The translations under genes and the position numbers were made by a program. From positions 124,001 to 188,000 of the forward strand of contig NZ_SCNL01000007.1 of NCBI RefSeq assembly GCF_005502745.1: a stretch of 64,000 bases of DNA, in the 5' to 3' direction. The notes under the pieces are model-generated. The model was not told the DNA's origin. It ran no database searches and saw only the letters and a list, made by a program, of their open reading frames with translations. Of the stretch, positions 36,330 to 45,907 are shown piece after piece (position 1 is the first letter of the stretch; every line of letters starts with the position of its first letter). This stretch comes from Sphingomonas sp. 3P27F8. Lineage in GTDB: Bacteria; Pseudomonadota; Alphaproteobacteria; Sphingomonadales; Sphingomonadaceae.

Positions 36330-37112
36330 TTACCGGCCCTTCCACACGCCCGCGCGTTTCTCGATGAAGGCGGCCATCCCCTCGGCCTTGTCCTCTGTCG
36401 CGGTGAGGATCTGGAACAGGCGGCGCTCCGTCAGAATGCCCTGCGCAAGATTGGTCTCGAACGCCATGTTGATCATTTCCTTGTTCACCATCGCGGCCAT
36501 CGGCGGCATGGACGCGATCGTCGCGGCCGTCTTCAGCGCGTCCGCGACCAGATCGGCAAGCGGCACGACGCGGGCGACCAGGCCCGAGCGCTCCGCCTCG
36601 GCCGCATCCATCATTCGCCCGGTGAGGCACATTTCCATCGACTTCGCCTTGCCGATCGCGCGCGTCAGCCGCTGCGATCCACCCATGCCGGGCGCGACGC
36701 CAAGCTTGATCTCGGGCTGGCCGAACTTCGCGGTGTCGGCGGCGATGATGAAATCGGCCATCATCGCCAGCTCGCATCCGCCGCCCAGCGCAAAACCGTT
36801 GACCGCCGCGATCCACGGCTTGCGGGTGGCGACCACGCCTGTCTGCCAGCCGGCGAAAAAATCCTGGAGAAAGAAATCGGCCGCCGCCATATCCGCCATC
36901 TGCTTGATGTCCGCGCCGGCGGCGAAGGCCTTCTCCCCCGCACCGGTGAGGACCAGGCAACGCTGGCTGTCATCCCTGTCATAGGCGCCGAAAGCGGCGG
37001 CGAGATCGGCCAGCACATCTGAATTGAGCGCGTTCAGCGATTGCGGCCGATTGAGCGTCACAAGCGTGACGGCGTCGCGCTGCTCGACCAGGATATTGGC
37101 GTAATCAGGCAT
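36330..37112 (-). CDS. Enoyl-CoA hydratase (probably methacrylyl-CoA hydratase step)
   Basis: This 260-residue crotonase has both catalytic loops: [15 protein letters not shown] near residue 62 and [18 protein letters not shown] near 105, with Glu in GCELA and in FGQPEIKLG, as in true hydratases. In this operon the expected substrate is methacrylyl-CoA from valine, though crotonyl-CoA is equally possible. The ATG at 37112 ([10 protein letters not shown]) has better spacing to ggagag than the adjacent ATG at 37115. It lies between the 3-hydroxyisobutyryl-CoA hydrolase and mmsB genes. Confidence 0.9.
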   Translation of the reverse strand: MPDYANILVEQRDAVTLVTLNRPQSLNALNSDVLADLAAAFGAYDRDDSQRCLVLTGAGEKAFAAGADIKQMADMAAADFFLQDFFAGWQTGVVATRKPWIAAVNGFALGGGCELAMMADFIIAADTAKFGQPEIKLGVAPGMGGSQRLTRAIGKAKSMEMCLTGRMMDAAEAERSGLVARVVPLADLVADALKTAATIASMPPMAAMVNKEMINMAFETNLAQGILTERRLFQILTATEDKAEGMAAFIEKRAGVWKGR

Positions 37113-37137
37113 CATTCTCTCCACTGATCGGGTCGGT

Positions 37138-38172
37138 TCAGGCCGGCGTCCACGCCTCTCCATCCGGCAGTGGCGCGAAAATCTGATCGATCAGATGATC
37201 GCTCACCTCCTCCGGCGTGGGTGGATTCCATTTCGGCGCATTATCCTTGTCGACGATCACCGCGCGGACGCCTTCGAGGAAATCGTGGCGCTGCACGACG
37301 CGGCTGCCGACCGCATATTCCTGCCGCATCTCGTCCTCGAACGTCGGCATCGCCTTGCCGTCGAGCAACAGCTTGAGGCTGACCTTCATCGTCTGCGGCG
37401 ATTTGGTCTTGAGCGTCGCCAGCGTCTCGCGCGCGAAATCGCTGTCGTCGGCGGCGAGCGCGGCGAAGATATCCTCCAGCCGGTCGGCGGCGAACAGATG
37501 GTCGATCTTGCCCCGGCGCGCGACTATCGCGGCATCAGGCGCTGGCACGGCGAGCGAATCGAGCGCCGCTTTCGTCCCTTCGCCGATCCGCACCTTTGCC
37601 TCCGGCAGCTTATCGGCCGGCAGATAATGGGTGGCGAGGCCAAGTGCGAAACATTCCGCGCCATCCAGGCGGTGCCCCGTCAGCGCCAGATACTGCCCGA
37701 TCCGTCCCGGCAGTCGCGAGAGATACCAGCCGCCGCCGACATCGGGGAACAGCCCGATGCCCGTCTCCGGCATGGCGAGCCGCGTGTTCTCGGTCGCGAC
37801 GCGATAGCGGCACGGCTGCGAGATGCCGACACCGCCGCCCATCGTGATCCCGTCCATGAACGCGACCGTGTCCTTCGCGTAAGTGAACAGCCGGTGGTTC
37901 ATGCGATATTCGGTGTGGAAGAAGTGGCGCGCCTCCGCCCCGTCTTTCGCGCCGCTCTCGGCAAGCATCCGAATATCGCCGCCTGCGCAGAAACCTCTGC
38001 CTTCGGCATGATCGATCGTGACGACGCGGATCGCATCGTCGGCACGCCAGGTTTCAAGCGCGTCCAGCACGCCCTGGCACATCGCGGTGTTGAGCGCATG
38101 GATCGCTTTGGGGCGGTTCAGGCGGATACGCCCTGCGCCGCCGTCGGTTTCGACAATGAGATCGCCGGTCAT
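37138..38172 (-). CDS. 3-hydroxyisobutyryl-CoA hydrolase
   Basis: This 344-residue crotonase-fold thioesterase releases 3-hydroxyisobutyrate from its CoA ester. It has the hydrolase-type motifs [17 protein letters not shown] (near residue 58), [15 protein letters not shown] and [20 protein letters not shown]. The C-terminal [20 protein letters not shown] is typical of HIBCH proteins and absent from ordinary hydratases. The ATG at 38172 overlaps the acyl-CoA dehydrogenase stop by four bases, indicating coupling. Confidence 0.92.
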   Translation of the reverse strand: MTGDLIVETDGGAGRIRLNRPKAIHALNTAMCQGVLDALETWRADDAIRVVTIDHAEGRGFCAGGDIRMLAESGAKDGAEARHFFHTEYRMNHRLFTYAKDTVAFMDGITMGGGVGISQPCRYRVATENTRLAMPETGIGLFPDVGGGWYLSRLPGRIGQYLALTGHRLDGAECFALGLATHYLPADKLPEAKVRIGEGTKAALDSLAVPAPDAAIVARRGKIDHLFAADRLEDIFAALAADDSDFARETLATLKTKSPQTMKVSLKLLLDGKAMPTFEDEMRQEYAVGSRVVQRHDFLEGVRAVIVDKDNAPKWNPPTPEEVSDHLIDQIFAPLPDGEAWTPA

Positions 38173-39314
38173 TGCCGCGTCAACTCCCGCCCGACGATCA
38201 TCCGCATGACCTGATTGGTGCCCTCAAGGATCGAATGCACGCGAAGATCGCGCCAGAAGCGCTCGATCGGATAATCGCGCAGATAGCCATAGCCGCCGTG
38301 GAGCTGGAGCGCGCGATCGACGATGCTCGATCCGCTGTCCGTCGCCAGCCGCTTGGCCATTGCCGAGAAGCGCGACTTGTCGGGAGCGTTGGCGTTCACT
38401 TTCGCCGCGGCAAGATACAGCAGCGCGCGAGCGGCCTCCAGATCGGTCGCCATGTCCGCGAGCGTGAATTGCGTATTCTGGAAATCGGCGATCGGCTGGC
38501 CGAACTGCTGGCGTTCCTTGGCGTAGTTCACCGATTCGTCGAGGCAGCGCTGCGCCCCGCCCAGCGAGCACGCGCCGATGTTGAGCCGGCCGCCGTCAAG
38601 CCCGGCCATCGCAAAACGAAAACCGTCGCCTTCCGCGCCGACGCGGTTCTCCACCGGCACGCGGCAATCCTCGAAGATCACCTGCGCTGTCGGCGAGGCG
38701 TTCCACCCGAGTTTCTTCTCCGGCGCGCCAAACGACAGGCCCGGCGTATCCTTCTCGATCACGAGGCAGGAAATGCCTTTCGACTTCTCGTCGCCGGTGC
38801 GTACCATGCAGACATAGATGTCGTTATAGCCCGCGCCGGAAATGAACTGCTTCGTGCCGTTGAGCACGTAATGATCGCCGTCGCGCCGCGCGCTTGTCTT
38901 GAGCGCGGCGGCGTCCGAGCCGGAGCCCGGCTCGGTCAGGCAATAGCTGGCGATCCTGTTCATGCCGACAAGATCGGGCAGGAAGCGATCCCGGAGCGCC
39001 TGATCCCCGAAGCGATCGATCATCCACGTCGCCATATTGTGGATCGAGATGAAGGCGCTCGTCGCGGGACAGCCATAGGCCATCGCCTCCATGATGAGGG
39101 CCGCTTCCAGCCGGCCCAGCCCGATACCGCCCGATTCCTCCGCGACGTAGATCGCGCCAAAGCCGAGTTCGCCGGCCGCCTTCCAAACATCGACGGGATA
39201 ATGATGCTTCTCGTCCCACTCCGCCGCGAACGGGGTGATCCGGTCGGCGGTGAAGCGGCGCGCGAGCTCCTGGATTTCGCGCTGGTCGTCGGTGAGGTCG
39301 AACTGGTTGGTCAT
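38169..39314 (-). CDS. Acyl-CoA dehydrogenase (isobutyryl-CoA dehydrogenase by context)
   Basis: This 381-residue FAD-dependent dehydrogenase has the family signatures ASYCLTEPGSGSDAAALKT (flavin and substrate contacts) and QLHGGYGYLRDYPIERFWRDLRV with a catalytic Glu region near the C-terminus. Position in a valine operon with the next three enzymes suggests isobutyryl-CoA as substrate. The ATG at 39314 (MTNQFDLTDDQREI) is preferred over a GTG-type extension. It follows the small lipoprotein gene by 8 bases. Confidence 0.92.
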   Translation of the reverse strand: MTNQFDLTDDQREIQELARRFTADRITPFAAEWDEKHHYPVDVWKAAGELGFGAIYVAEESGGIGLGRLEAALIMEAMAYGCPATSAFISIHNMATWMIDRFGDQALRDRFLPDLVGMNRIASYCLTEPGSGSDAAALKTSARRDGDHYVLNGTKQFISGAGYNDIYVCMVRTGDEKSKGISCLVIEKDTPGLSFGAPEKKLGWNASPTAQVIFEDCRVPVENRVGAEGDGFRFAMAGLDGGRLNIGACSLGGAQRCLDESVNYAKERQQFGQPIADFQNTQFTLADMATDLEAARALLYLAAAKVNANAPDKSRFSAMAKRLATDSGSSIVDRALQLHGGYGYLRDYPIERFWRDLRVHSILEGTNQVMRMIVGRELTRQ

Positions 39315-39322
39315 CTTTCCTC

Positions 39323-39784
39323 TCAAGCCGCACAACGGGTGTAGCGCAAGGTCTGTCCGTCAGCGACACGGCTCAGCACCGTGCCGTTCTCCGACAGCGT
39401 CAGCGGCGTTTTCTCCTCCCACGTCTGTCCCTCGCCCGAGAAAGCGAGCGTGGCGTCCAGCACGGTCGGAGAAACGGCCACCAGCTTCGTGATGGTCGCG
39501 CGCGATTCGTAGAAGCTGAGACGGTCGGCAGTCACCGTCATCAGCCCCTTTTCGTCGCCGTTGGTGGTGGTGCAATCCGCGGGCACGAGGCCCCAGCGCC
39601 CCTGGAAGGACACGGGTATCCGCTTGTCCGGGATGGGGCTTGGCGCCTGCGTTGGCAACGCCCCGGAAGCGGTCGCGGCGTCGTTCGCGATGCCCGGATC
39701 GGGCGCGGCGCTGCGTTGCTCCGCAACGGGCGCCTTGCACGCGCCGAGCGCAACAAGAATCATAAGGGCAATGGCGCGTTTCAT
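39323..39784 (-). CDS. Small lipoprotein inside the valine operon
   Basis: The product is 153 residues with a lipoprotein signal (MKRAIALMILVALGAC, lipobox Cys16), a Pro/Ala-rich spacer, then a compact domain (PVSFQGRWGLVPADCTTTNGDEKGL) containing two further Cys, possibly disulphide-bonded. I do not recognise a named family. It lies between mmsA and the acyl-CoA dehydrogenase gene with small gaps, so it is co-transcribed although its exported location does not suit a catabolic step. Confidence 0.78.
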   Translation of the reverse strand: MKRAIALMILVALGACKAPVAEQRSAAPDPGIANDAATASGALPTQAPSPIPDKRIPVSFQGRWGLVPADCTTTNGDEKGLMTVTADRLSFYESRATITKLVAVSPTVLDATLAFSGEGQTWEEKTPLTLSENGTVLSRVADGQTLRYTRCAA

Positions 39785-39818
39785 CGGTCGTTCTCCCGGC
39801 GTCGGCAGGGTTGGCTTG

Positions 39819-41315
39819 TCACCCCATCGTCGGAATGACGAACGCGTTGCCCTCGTCTGTCGATCCGTCGGGCCACCGCTGCGTCACCGTCTTCACCTTG
39901 GTCCAGAACTTGACGCCTTCCATGCCGTGCTGGTTGGTGTCGCCGAACGCCGAGCGCTTCCAGCCGCCGAAGCTATGGTAGGCGACGGGCACCGGGATCG
40001 GCACGTTGATGCCGACCATCCCGACATTCACGCGTGCCGCAAATTCGCGCGCGGCATGACCATTGCGCGTGAAGATCGCGACGCCATTGCCGTATTGATG
40101 CTCGCTCGGCAGGCGCACCGCCGTCTCGAAATCGGGCGCGCGGACGATCTGGAGCACCGGGCCGAAGATCTCCTCCCTGTAGGCGGACATTTGCGGCGTG
40201 ACATGATCGAACAGCGTCGGGCCGATGAAGAAGCCCTCCTCATGCCCCTGCAACTTGAAGCCGCGCCCATCGACCACCAGCTCGGCGCCCTCATCGACGC
40301 CGGTCTGGATCCAGTTCTCGATCCGCTCGCGGTGCTGTGCCGTCACGACCGGGCCGTAATGCGCCTCGGCATCGGTAGAGACGCCGACGCGCAGCGCGTC
40401 GATCGCGGGGATCAGCTTTTCGCGCAGCGCGTCGGCCGTCTTGTCGCCTACGGGCACCACCACCGGAAGCGCCATGCAGCGTTCGCCCGCCGAGCCGAAG
40501 GCAGCGCCGGAAAGATCCGCGACCACCTGATCCAGGTCAGCATCCGGCATCACGATGCCGTGATTCTTCGCGCCGCCCATCGCCTGCACGCGCTTCCCCG
40601 CATCCACGCCGCGCCGATAGACGTAGTGGGCGATATCCGAGGAGCCGACGAAGCTCACGGCCGCGATCGCCGGATGATCGAGGATCGCGTCGACCATTTC
40701 CTTGTCGCCATGGACGACCTGGAAGATACCCTCCGGTATCCCCGCCTCGCGGAACAGCTCGGCCAGGCGCACCGGCACAGACGGGTCGCGTTCGGACGGC
40801 TTCAGGATGAAGGCGTTGCCGCACGCGGTCGCCACCGCGCCCATCCACAGCGGGATCATCGCCGGGAAGTTGAACGGCGTGATGCCGACTCCGATGCCAA
40901 GCGGCTGGCGCATCGAATAGACGTCGATCCCCGGCCCCGCACCCTGGGTATATTCCCCCTTCAGGACATGCGGGATGCCGCAGGCGAACTCCACCACTTC
41001 CAGCCCCCGCTGGATATCGCCCTTCGCGTCGGCGACGACCTTGCCATGCTCGGACGCGAGAAGTTCGGCGAGGCTCTGCATGTTCGCCTCGACCAGTTCC
41101 TTGAAGCGGAACATGACGCGTGCGCGGCGCTGCGGATTCGTGGCCGCCCATGCGGGCTGCGCCGCCTGCGCCGCCGCCACCGCACGATCGAGATCGGCCT
41201 GGGTACCCAGCGTGACCCGGGCCTGCACCTTGCCGGTGTTCGGATCGAACACGTCGGCGGTGCGGCCAGCGCCGCCGCCGGAATGGCCGGCGATGAGATG
41301 ATCGATGACGCGCAT
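39819..41315 (-). CDS. mmsA: CoA-acylating methylmalonate-semialdehyde dehydrogenase
   Basis: This 498-residue aldehyde dehydrogenase converts methylmalonate semialdehyde to propionyl-CoA using NAD and CoA, the last step of this valine route. Recognisable are the N-terminal HLIAGHSGGGAGRTADVFDP, GVGITPFNFPAMIPLWM, GSSDIAHYVY and the catalytic Cys near residue 280 in GERCMALPVVVPVG, a MmsA-specific context. The ATG at 41315 follows a good ribosome site (ggagagg). It is first in the operon and divergent from a LysR gene, its likely regulator. Confidence 0.96.
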   Translation of the reverse strand: MRVIDHLIAGHSGGGAGRTADVFDPNTGKVQARVTLGTQADLDRAVAAAQAAQPAWAATNPQRRARVMFRFKELVEANMQSLAELLASEHGKVVADAKGDIQRGLEVVEFACGIPHVLKGEYTQGAGPGIDVYSMRQPLGIGVGITPFNFPAMIPLWMGAVATACGNAFILKPSERDPSVPVRLAELFREAGIPEGIFQVVHGDKEMVDAILDHPAIAAVSFVGSSDIAHYVYRRGVDAGKRVQAMGGAKNHGIVMPDADLDQVVADLSGAAFGSAGERCMALPVVVPVGDKTADALREKLIPAIDALRVGVSTDAEAHYGPVVTAQHRERIENWIQTGVDEGAELVVDGRGFKLQGHEEGFFIGPTLFDHVTPQMSAYREEIFGPVLQIVRAPDFETAVRLPSEHQYGNGVAIFTRNGHAAREFAARVNVGMVGINVPIPVPVAYHSFGGWKRSAFGDTNQHGMEGVKFWTKVKTVTQRWPDGSTDEGNAFVIPTMG

Positions 41316-41365
41316 GGGAAGCCTCTCCAGGGGATTCGTTGTTGCGCCGGCTTGTAGACGCACGG

Positions 41366-41393
41366 CAATTATGCGCTCAACCCGTTTAATTTG
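41366..41393. promoter_or_regulatory. Dyad in the mmsA-lysR intergenic region (candidate regulator site)
   Basis: CAATTA at 41366-41371 and TAATTTG at 41387-41393 form an imperfect inverted repeat separated by 15 bases, inside the 117-base divergent gap. LysR proteins typically bind AT-flanked dyads near such promoters, so this is a candidate site for the adjacent regulator. The match is short and one base is unpaired. Confidence 0.3.
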
Positions 41394-41432
41394 CCGGGGT
41401 GAGCTGCGTTTTTGCACGGAAAGGGCGAGCTG

Positions 41433-42296
41433 ATGCGGAATTGGGATGATCTGCGCATGTTCCTTGCGGTGGCGCACGCCGGGCGCATCGCGCCTGCCGC
41501 GCGGGCGCTCGGCGTTGACGCCACCACCGTCGCGCGGCGGCTGGCGCGGCTGGAAGAAGCCGTCGGTGCGCCGCTTTTCGAGACAGTCGCGGGCGAACGA
41601 CGACTGTCGGAAAGCGGGCAGACTTTGCTCCCGCATGCCGAGACGATCGATGCGGCAATATCCGCGGCGACCGAGGGAAAGGTGGCAAAGGGGGTGGCAG
41701 GCCATGTGCGGCTGAGCGTGGCGGAGGGCCTGGCGACCCATGTGCTCGCCCCGGCGATGCCGCGCTTCGCGTCGGCCAATCCGCGCATCCGGCTCGATCT
41801 CATCACCGCATCGGGCCTGCTCGACCCGTCAAAGCGCGAGGCGGATATCGCGGTGATGCTCGCGCGGCCGCGCAACCGGCAGCTTACCGCGGTCCGGCTG
41901 GTCGAATATCGCCTCCGGCTCTATGCGACGCCCGGCTATCTGGCGACAGCCGGGATGCCGGATACCGCCGCCGCGCTCGAACGCCACGTGCTGGCGAGCT
42001 ATGTGCCGGAACATCTTCACGCGCCCGAGCTGGATTATCTTTCGGAGCTGCACGACGGCCTTGTCGCGCGGCTGCGCAGCACCAGCATCAATGTGCAGCA
42101 CGCGACAGTGGCGTCAGGAGCGGCGATCGGCATTCTGCCGGATTTCATCGCCGCGCGTGATCCGCGGCTCGTTCCGGAGCTTCCGCCGCTGGAGCTTATA
42201 CGCGCGTTCTGGCTCGTCACCCATGCCGACGGGCTGGCGACACCGCGTATTCAGGCGGTGGTGGCATGGCTGCGCGAAACGGTGGAGCGCGGGTGA
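41433..42296 (+). CDS. LysR family transcriptional regulator
   Basis: This 287-residue regulator has an N-terminal winged helix (MRNWDDLRMFLAVAHAGRI, AARALGVDATTVARRLARLEE) and a LysR substrate-binding domain. The ATG at 41433 gives the standard family start. Being divergent from mmsA, it probably controls the valine catabolic operon, with a branched-chain intermediate as possible co-inducer (inference from position). It converges on rpoN with a three-base gap. Confidence 0.92.
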   Translation: MRNWDDLRMFLAVAHAGRIAPAARALGVDATTVARRLARLEEAVGAPLFETVAGERRLSESGQTLLPHAETIDAAISAATEGKVAKGVAGHVRLSVAEGLATHVLAPAMPRFASANPRIRLDLITASGLLDPSKREADIAVMLARPRNRQLTAVRLVEYRLRLYATPGYLATAGMPDTAAALERHVLASYVPEHLHAPELDYLSELHDGLVARLRSTSINVQHATVASGAAIGILPDFIAARDPRLVPELPPLELIRAFWLVTHADGLATPRIQAVVAWLRETVERG

Positions 42297-42299
42297 CGG

Positions 42300-43778
42300 T
42301 CAGCCGGCGCCCTCCAGGGCTTTCTGCCGGCGGCGCTGCACCGAGCTGCCGATGCCCAGCGCTTCCCGATATTTCGCAACGGTGCGGCGCGCGATGTCGA
42401 AGCCCTTGGCGTTGAGCAGTTCGACCAGCGTATCGTCGGACAGGATCTTCGCGCCCTCGCCTTGGATCAAGCCGCGGATCGCCGCCTTCACCGCTTCCGC
42501 GGACACGGCATCGCCGCCGTCCGCCGCAGCGATGCCGGACGTGAAGAAATATTTCAGCTCGAACTGCCCGCGCGCGCAGCTCAGATATTTGTTGCCGGTC
42601 ACGCGGCTGACAGTCGATTCATGCATCTCGATCGCATCGGCGATCTGTCGCAGCGTGAGTGGGCGCAGATGCGCGACGCCTTTCAGGAAAAACGCTTCCT
42701 GCTGCTTCACGATTTCGGTCGCGACGCGGATGATCGTGCGCTGGCGCTGATCGAGCGCCTTCACCAGCCAGTTGGCGCTGGCGAGGCAATCGCTCAGCCA
42801 CGCCTTCGATGCCTTGTTCTGTGGGCCGGCGGCCAGCTCGCTATAGTATCGACGGTTTATCAGCACGCGCGGCAGCGTCGCGTTGTTCAATTCTATCACC
42901 CAGCCGGCGTGCGTGCGGGCGACAAAGAGATCGGGCACCACCGCAGGCGCCGGGTCCCCGCCGTATCGGCAGCCGGGCTTCGGATCATAGCCGCGCAGTT
43001 CGCGGATCATGTCCGCCATGTCCTCGTCATCCACCTGGCAGATGCGCTTCAGCCGCGCGATCTCGCCCCGCGCGAGCAGATCGAGGTGATCGATCAGTCG
43101 CGCCATGCAGGGGTCGTATCGATCCGCCTCCCTGGCCTGCAGCGCGATACATTCGGCGAGATCGCGCGCGCCCACGCCGGTGGGATCGAACGTCTGGATC
43201 ACCGCCAGCACATCCTCGATCATCGCGAGCGGCACGCCAAGCCGCGTCGCGATATCGAGCAGGTTGGCGGTGAGATATCCCGCCTCGTCGATCAGGTCGA
43301 TCAGATGTTGCGCGATCGTGAGTTGCGCCCCGGACAGGACGTTTCCGGCCTGATTGCCGAGATGATCAGCAAGGCTGGGGGGATTTTGGGCGAAGGCGTC
43401 GAGGTCGGGGCCGTCCTCGCTCGCGATGCTGCCCGGGCCTGCCCCGCCAAGCCCGATCGAATCGCTCGCGCCATCGTCGAAGCGCTCGGCGGCGATATCC
43501 ACGTCCAGGGTTTCGCCAGCCGCTTCCCCGGCGATCACCAGTTCGTCCGCGCCGGCCGGTTCGTCGCGCGGCGCGTCGACCGGCTCGCGCTCAGCGATCG
43601 GGGCGTCGTCCGAGGAGGGGCTGGTTGCCTCAAGGAGCGGGTTCTTCTCCAGTTCCTCGGCGATGACACCCTCGATCTCGAGGTTGGACAGCGCCAGCAG
43701 CTTGATCGCCTGCTGAAGTTGCGGCGTCATCACCAGCGACTGGGATTGTCGCAGATCGAGGCGCGGGGCGAGCGACAT
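42300..43778 (-). CDS. rpoN: RNA polymerase sigma-54 factor
   Basis: This 492-residue alternative sigma factor recognises -24/-12 promoters and needs AAA+ activators. Region I is the Gln/Leu-rich N-terminus (LRQSQSLVMTPQLQQAIKLL). An acidic region follows (residues about 55-130). Then come the core-binding domain, the helix-turn-helix (LTLRQIADAIEMHESTVSRV) and the RpoN box (ARRTVAKYREALGI) near the C-terminus. It is last in the rnd-lptC-lptA-lptB-rpoN order. A matching promoter is present upstream of glnK at 50989-51003. Confidence 0.97.
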   Translation of the reverse strand: MSLAPRLDLRQSQSLVMTPQLQQAIKLLALSNLEIEGVIAEELEKNPLLEATSPSSDDAPIAEREPVDAPRDEPAGADELVIAGEAAGETLDVDIAAERFDDGASDSIGLGGAGPGSIASEDGPDLDAFAQNPPSLADHLGNQAGNVLSGAQLTIAQHLIDLIDEAGYLTANLLDIATRLGVPLAMIEDVLAVIQTFDPTGVGARDLAECIALQAREADRYDPCMARLIDHLDLLARGEIARLKRICQVDDEDMADMIRELRGYDPKPGCRYGGDPAPAVVPDLFVARTHAGWVIELNNATLPRVLINRRYYSELAAGPQNKASKAWLSDCLASANWLVKALDQRQRTIIRVATEIVKQQEAFFLKGVAHLRPLTLRQIADAIEMHESTVSRVTGNKYLSCARGQFELKYFFTSGIAAADGGDAVSAEAVKAAIRGLIQGEGAKILSDDTLVELLNAKGFDIARRTVAKYREALGIGSSVQRRRQKALEGAG

Positions 43779-43807
43779 CAGCTATTCCGCGATATCGGCC
43801 CGGCGCG

Positions 43808-44584
43808 TCACAAGGAGAATCCCTCACCCAGATAGAGGCGGCGGACATTCGCGTCGGCCACCAGTTCTTCCGGGGAGCCGGTGAACAGCACCCGGCCATC
43901 ATAGATGATATAGGCGCGGTCGACGATATCGAGCGTCTCGCGCACATTGTGGTCGGTGATGAGCACGCCGATATCGCGGCGCTTCAGATCCTTCACCAGA
44001 TCGCGGATGTCCGCGATCGAGATGGGGTCGATGCCGGCGAACGGCTCGTCGAGCAACATGATCTTGGGGTCGGCGGCCAGCGCCCGCGCGATTTCCGCGC
44101 GCCGCCGCTCACCGCCGGACAGGGCCATCGCTGGCGCGGCGCGCAAACGGGTGAGGCCGAACTCGTCCAGAAGCTGATCGAGCCGTTGCTGACGCAGCGC
44201 CGGATCGCGAACGTTGAGCTCGAGCACCGCGAGAATATTCTTCTCGATCGTCAGACCGCGAAAGATCGAGGTTTCCTGCGGGAGATACCCGAGGCCGAGA
44301 ATCGCGCGGCGATACATCGGCAGCCCGGTGATATCCTGCCCGTCGAGCATGATACGCCCGGCATCCGGCTTCACCAGCCCCATCACCGAATAGAAGCAGG
44401 TCGTCTTGCCGGCGCCGTTGGGACCGAGCAGCCCGATCACTTCGCCGCGCCCGACCGAGACGGAGACGTCGCTCAGCACGACGCGCTTGTCGTAGCTTTT
44501 GGCGATCGACACCACTTGCAGCCCGCTGGCTACGAACGGTTCGGCGATCGGCTCGATCGTGTCCATGCTCGTCACGTCATTCAT
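43808..44584 (-). CDS. lptB: LPS export ABC transporter ATP-binding protein
   Basis: This 258-residue ATPase powers lipopolysaccharide extraction from the inner membrane with LptFG. Walker A GPNGAGKT is at 54-61, the signature is LSGGERRRAEIARAL, Walker B is KIMLLDEPFAGIDP and the switch His is in LITDHNVRET. The N-terminus has about 20 extra residues; an internal ATG at 44566 (MDTIEP) could be the start. It lies between lptA (116-base gap) and rpoN (29-base gap). Confidence 0.96.
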   Translation of the reverse strand: MNDVTSMDTIEPIAEPFVASGLQVVSIAKSYDKRVVLSDVSVSVGRGEVIGLLGPNGAGKTTCFYSVMGLVKPDAGRIMLDGQDITGLPMYRRAILGLGYLPQETSIFRGLTIEKNILAVLELNVRDPALRQQRLDQLLDEFGLTRLRAAPAMALSGGERRRAEIARALAADPKIMLLDEPFAGIDPISIADIRDLVKDLKRRDIGVLITDHNVRETLDIVDRAYIIYDGRVLFTGSPEELVADANVRRLYLGEGFSL

Positions 44585-44700
44585 ATTCGCGCCGATCTCG
44601 CAGCTTCGTGGATGCCGCCCGCCCGATGCGCGCGCAGTTGGCAGGATTCATGCATGGCTCTTTTGCCCGAGCCGGCGCAATTATGAAAGCCCCCGCGCCG

Positions 44701-45261
44701 TCAGTTCTTGCTGTCGGTCGACGCGCCGTTCGCGCGCTTCGGCACGGAAAACGTCCCCGATACCCGACCCGACGGAGCCGAGGTTACGGTGCCGCCGCTG
44801 ACGGGGCCATTGGCCGCGCGCGCGGCGGAGCCGTCGATCACCGCTCGCCCGGTATCGAGGTTGAGCGTCAATCTTCCGCCATTCACGGTATTCGACCCGC
44901 CCTGTTCAAGCGAGACGCCGCCGATCATCGTGATGATCCTGCGGTTGAGATCGTAGACCGCATATTGGCTCTTCGCCACCTGGTTCGGCCGCCTGACGAC
45001 GACGCCGCCCGCGGCATCGAGCCGAGAGACCTGGGGATTTCCGTCGACGACCTGACCGGTATAGGCGACGGTCATGCGCTGGGCGTTCAGCGTCATCTCC
45101 GCCTGCTTCACCGCCACGTTGCCCGTCAGCACCGCGCGATTCGCCTTGTCCTGCAACTGGATCTGATTGGCCCCGAAATCGATCGGTGCGGTGGAATCAT
45201 GACGCGTCTGCGCATGCGCCGTTCCGGCGACGAGCAGCAGGAGCAGGGCTGGGCGGTTCAT
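44701..45261 (-). CDS. lptA: LptA/OstA family periplasmic LPS transport protein
   Basis: This 186-residue periplasmic bridge protein begins with a signal peptide (MNRPALLLLLVAGTAHA). The OstA-like beta-jellyroll repeats are visible in IQLQDKANRAVLTGNVAVKQAEMTLNAQRM (short core: VLTGNVAVKQ) and VDGNPQVSRLDAAGGV. The C-terminus is Ser/Gly-rich and probably flexible. The ATG at 45261 is used; a GTG one codon upstream exists. Five bases of its 5' region lie within a few bases of the lptC stop, so coupling is likely. Confidence 0.9.
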   Translation of the reverse strand: MNRPALLLLLVAGTAHAQTRHDSTAPIDFGANQIQLQDKANRAVLTGNVAVKQAEMTLNAQRMTVAYTGQVVDGNPQVSRLDAAGGVVVRRPNQVAKSQYAVYDLNRRIITMIGGVSLEQGGSNTVNGGRLTLNLDTGRAVIDGSAARAANGPVSGGTVTSAPSGRVSGTFSVPKRANGASTDSKN

Positions 45262-45268
45262 CACGGCG

Positions 45269-45907
45269 CTATTTCGTTCGTCTCGGCGAGATGTGCAAGC
45301 GCGCGTTGCCGATGAGCGTCACGGTATGGGAATCCAGATCGGCATCGAGCTTGTCGGCGCTGAACGTGCCCTGGCGTACGGTGCCCGTCACGGCCTTGCC
45401 CGATTGCATTCGGCGCGTCTTGAGATCGACCAGCGCGTCTTGCGTGTCGAGCGTATAGCCGTCGGGCGCGCGGAACGAAATCGGCCCGTCGACCTGCACC
45501 TGTTCGTTATCCATGTTGTAGCGCCCGCGATCCGCGACCAGGGAGGCGGGGCCGTCGTTCAGCCGGATGTTGGCGGCCAGCTGCTGAAGCTGGACGATGG
45601 GCTCGGCCGAGCTTTTCTGGATCGCCGAACCGGCGGTCAGCTCGAAGGGCTGGCCCTTGCCGTCAGCCCCGCGATACCGCGCCGCCTGGATCTTCATTCG
45701 TTCCCGCGCAACCTCCACCTTGTTCTTGTCGAGCACGAAGGAGACATCGCCGCCCGTCGTCAGCGGCGCCATTACCAGAAAGGCGCTGAGAACGCCGATC
45801 AGCACCGGCAGCGCCCAATTGGCGGCGGCGACGACGCGATCGTGCGGGCCGCCAGGCCGCGCCCACCGCTGGCGCGCGTCGAGCGCCTGGGCTGCTGAAT
45901 CAGGCAT
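45269..45907 (-). CDS. lptC: LPS export ABC transporter periplasmic protein LptC
   Basis: The product is 212 residues with one N-terminal transmembrane helix (about 31-50, ALPVLIGVLSAFLVMAPL) followed by a periplasmic LptC jellyroll (ARYRGADGKGQPFELTAGSA, YNMDNEQVQVDGPISF, LKTRRMQSGKAV). LptC passes LPS from LptFG to LptA. The ATG at 45907 (MPDSAAQALDA) overlaps the end of the RNase D gene by eight bases. Confidence 0.9.
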   Translation of the reverse strand: MPDSAAQALDARQRWARPGGPHDRVVAAANWALPVLIGVLSAFLVMAPLTTGGDVSFVLDKNKVEVARERMKIQAARYRGADGKGQPFELTAGSAIQKSSAEPIVQLQQLAANIRLNDGPASLVADRGRYNMDNEQVQVDGPISFRAPDGYTLDTQDALVDLKTRRMQSGKAVTGTVRQGTFSADKLDADLDSHTVTLIGNARLHISPRRTK

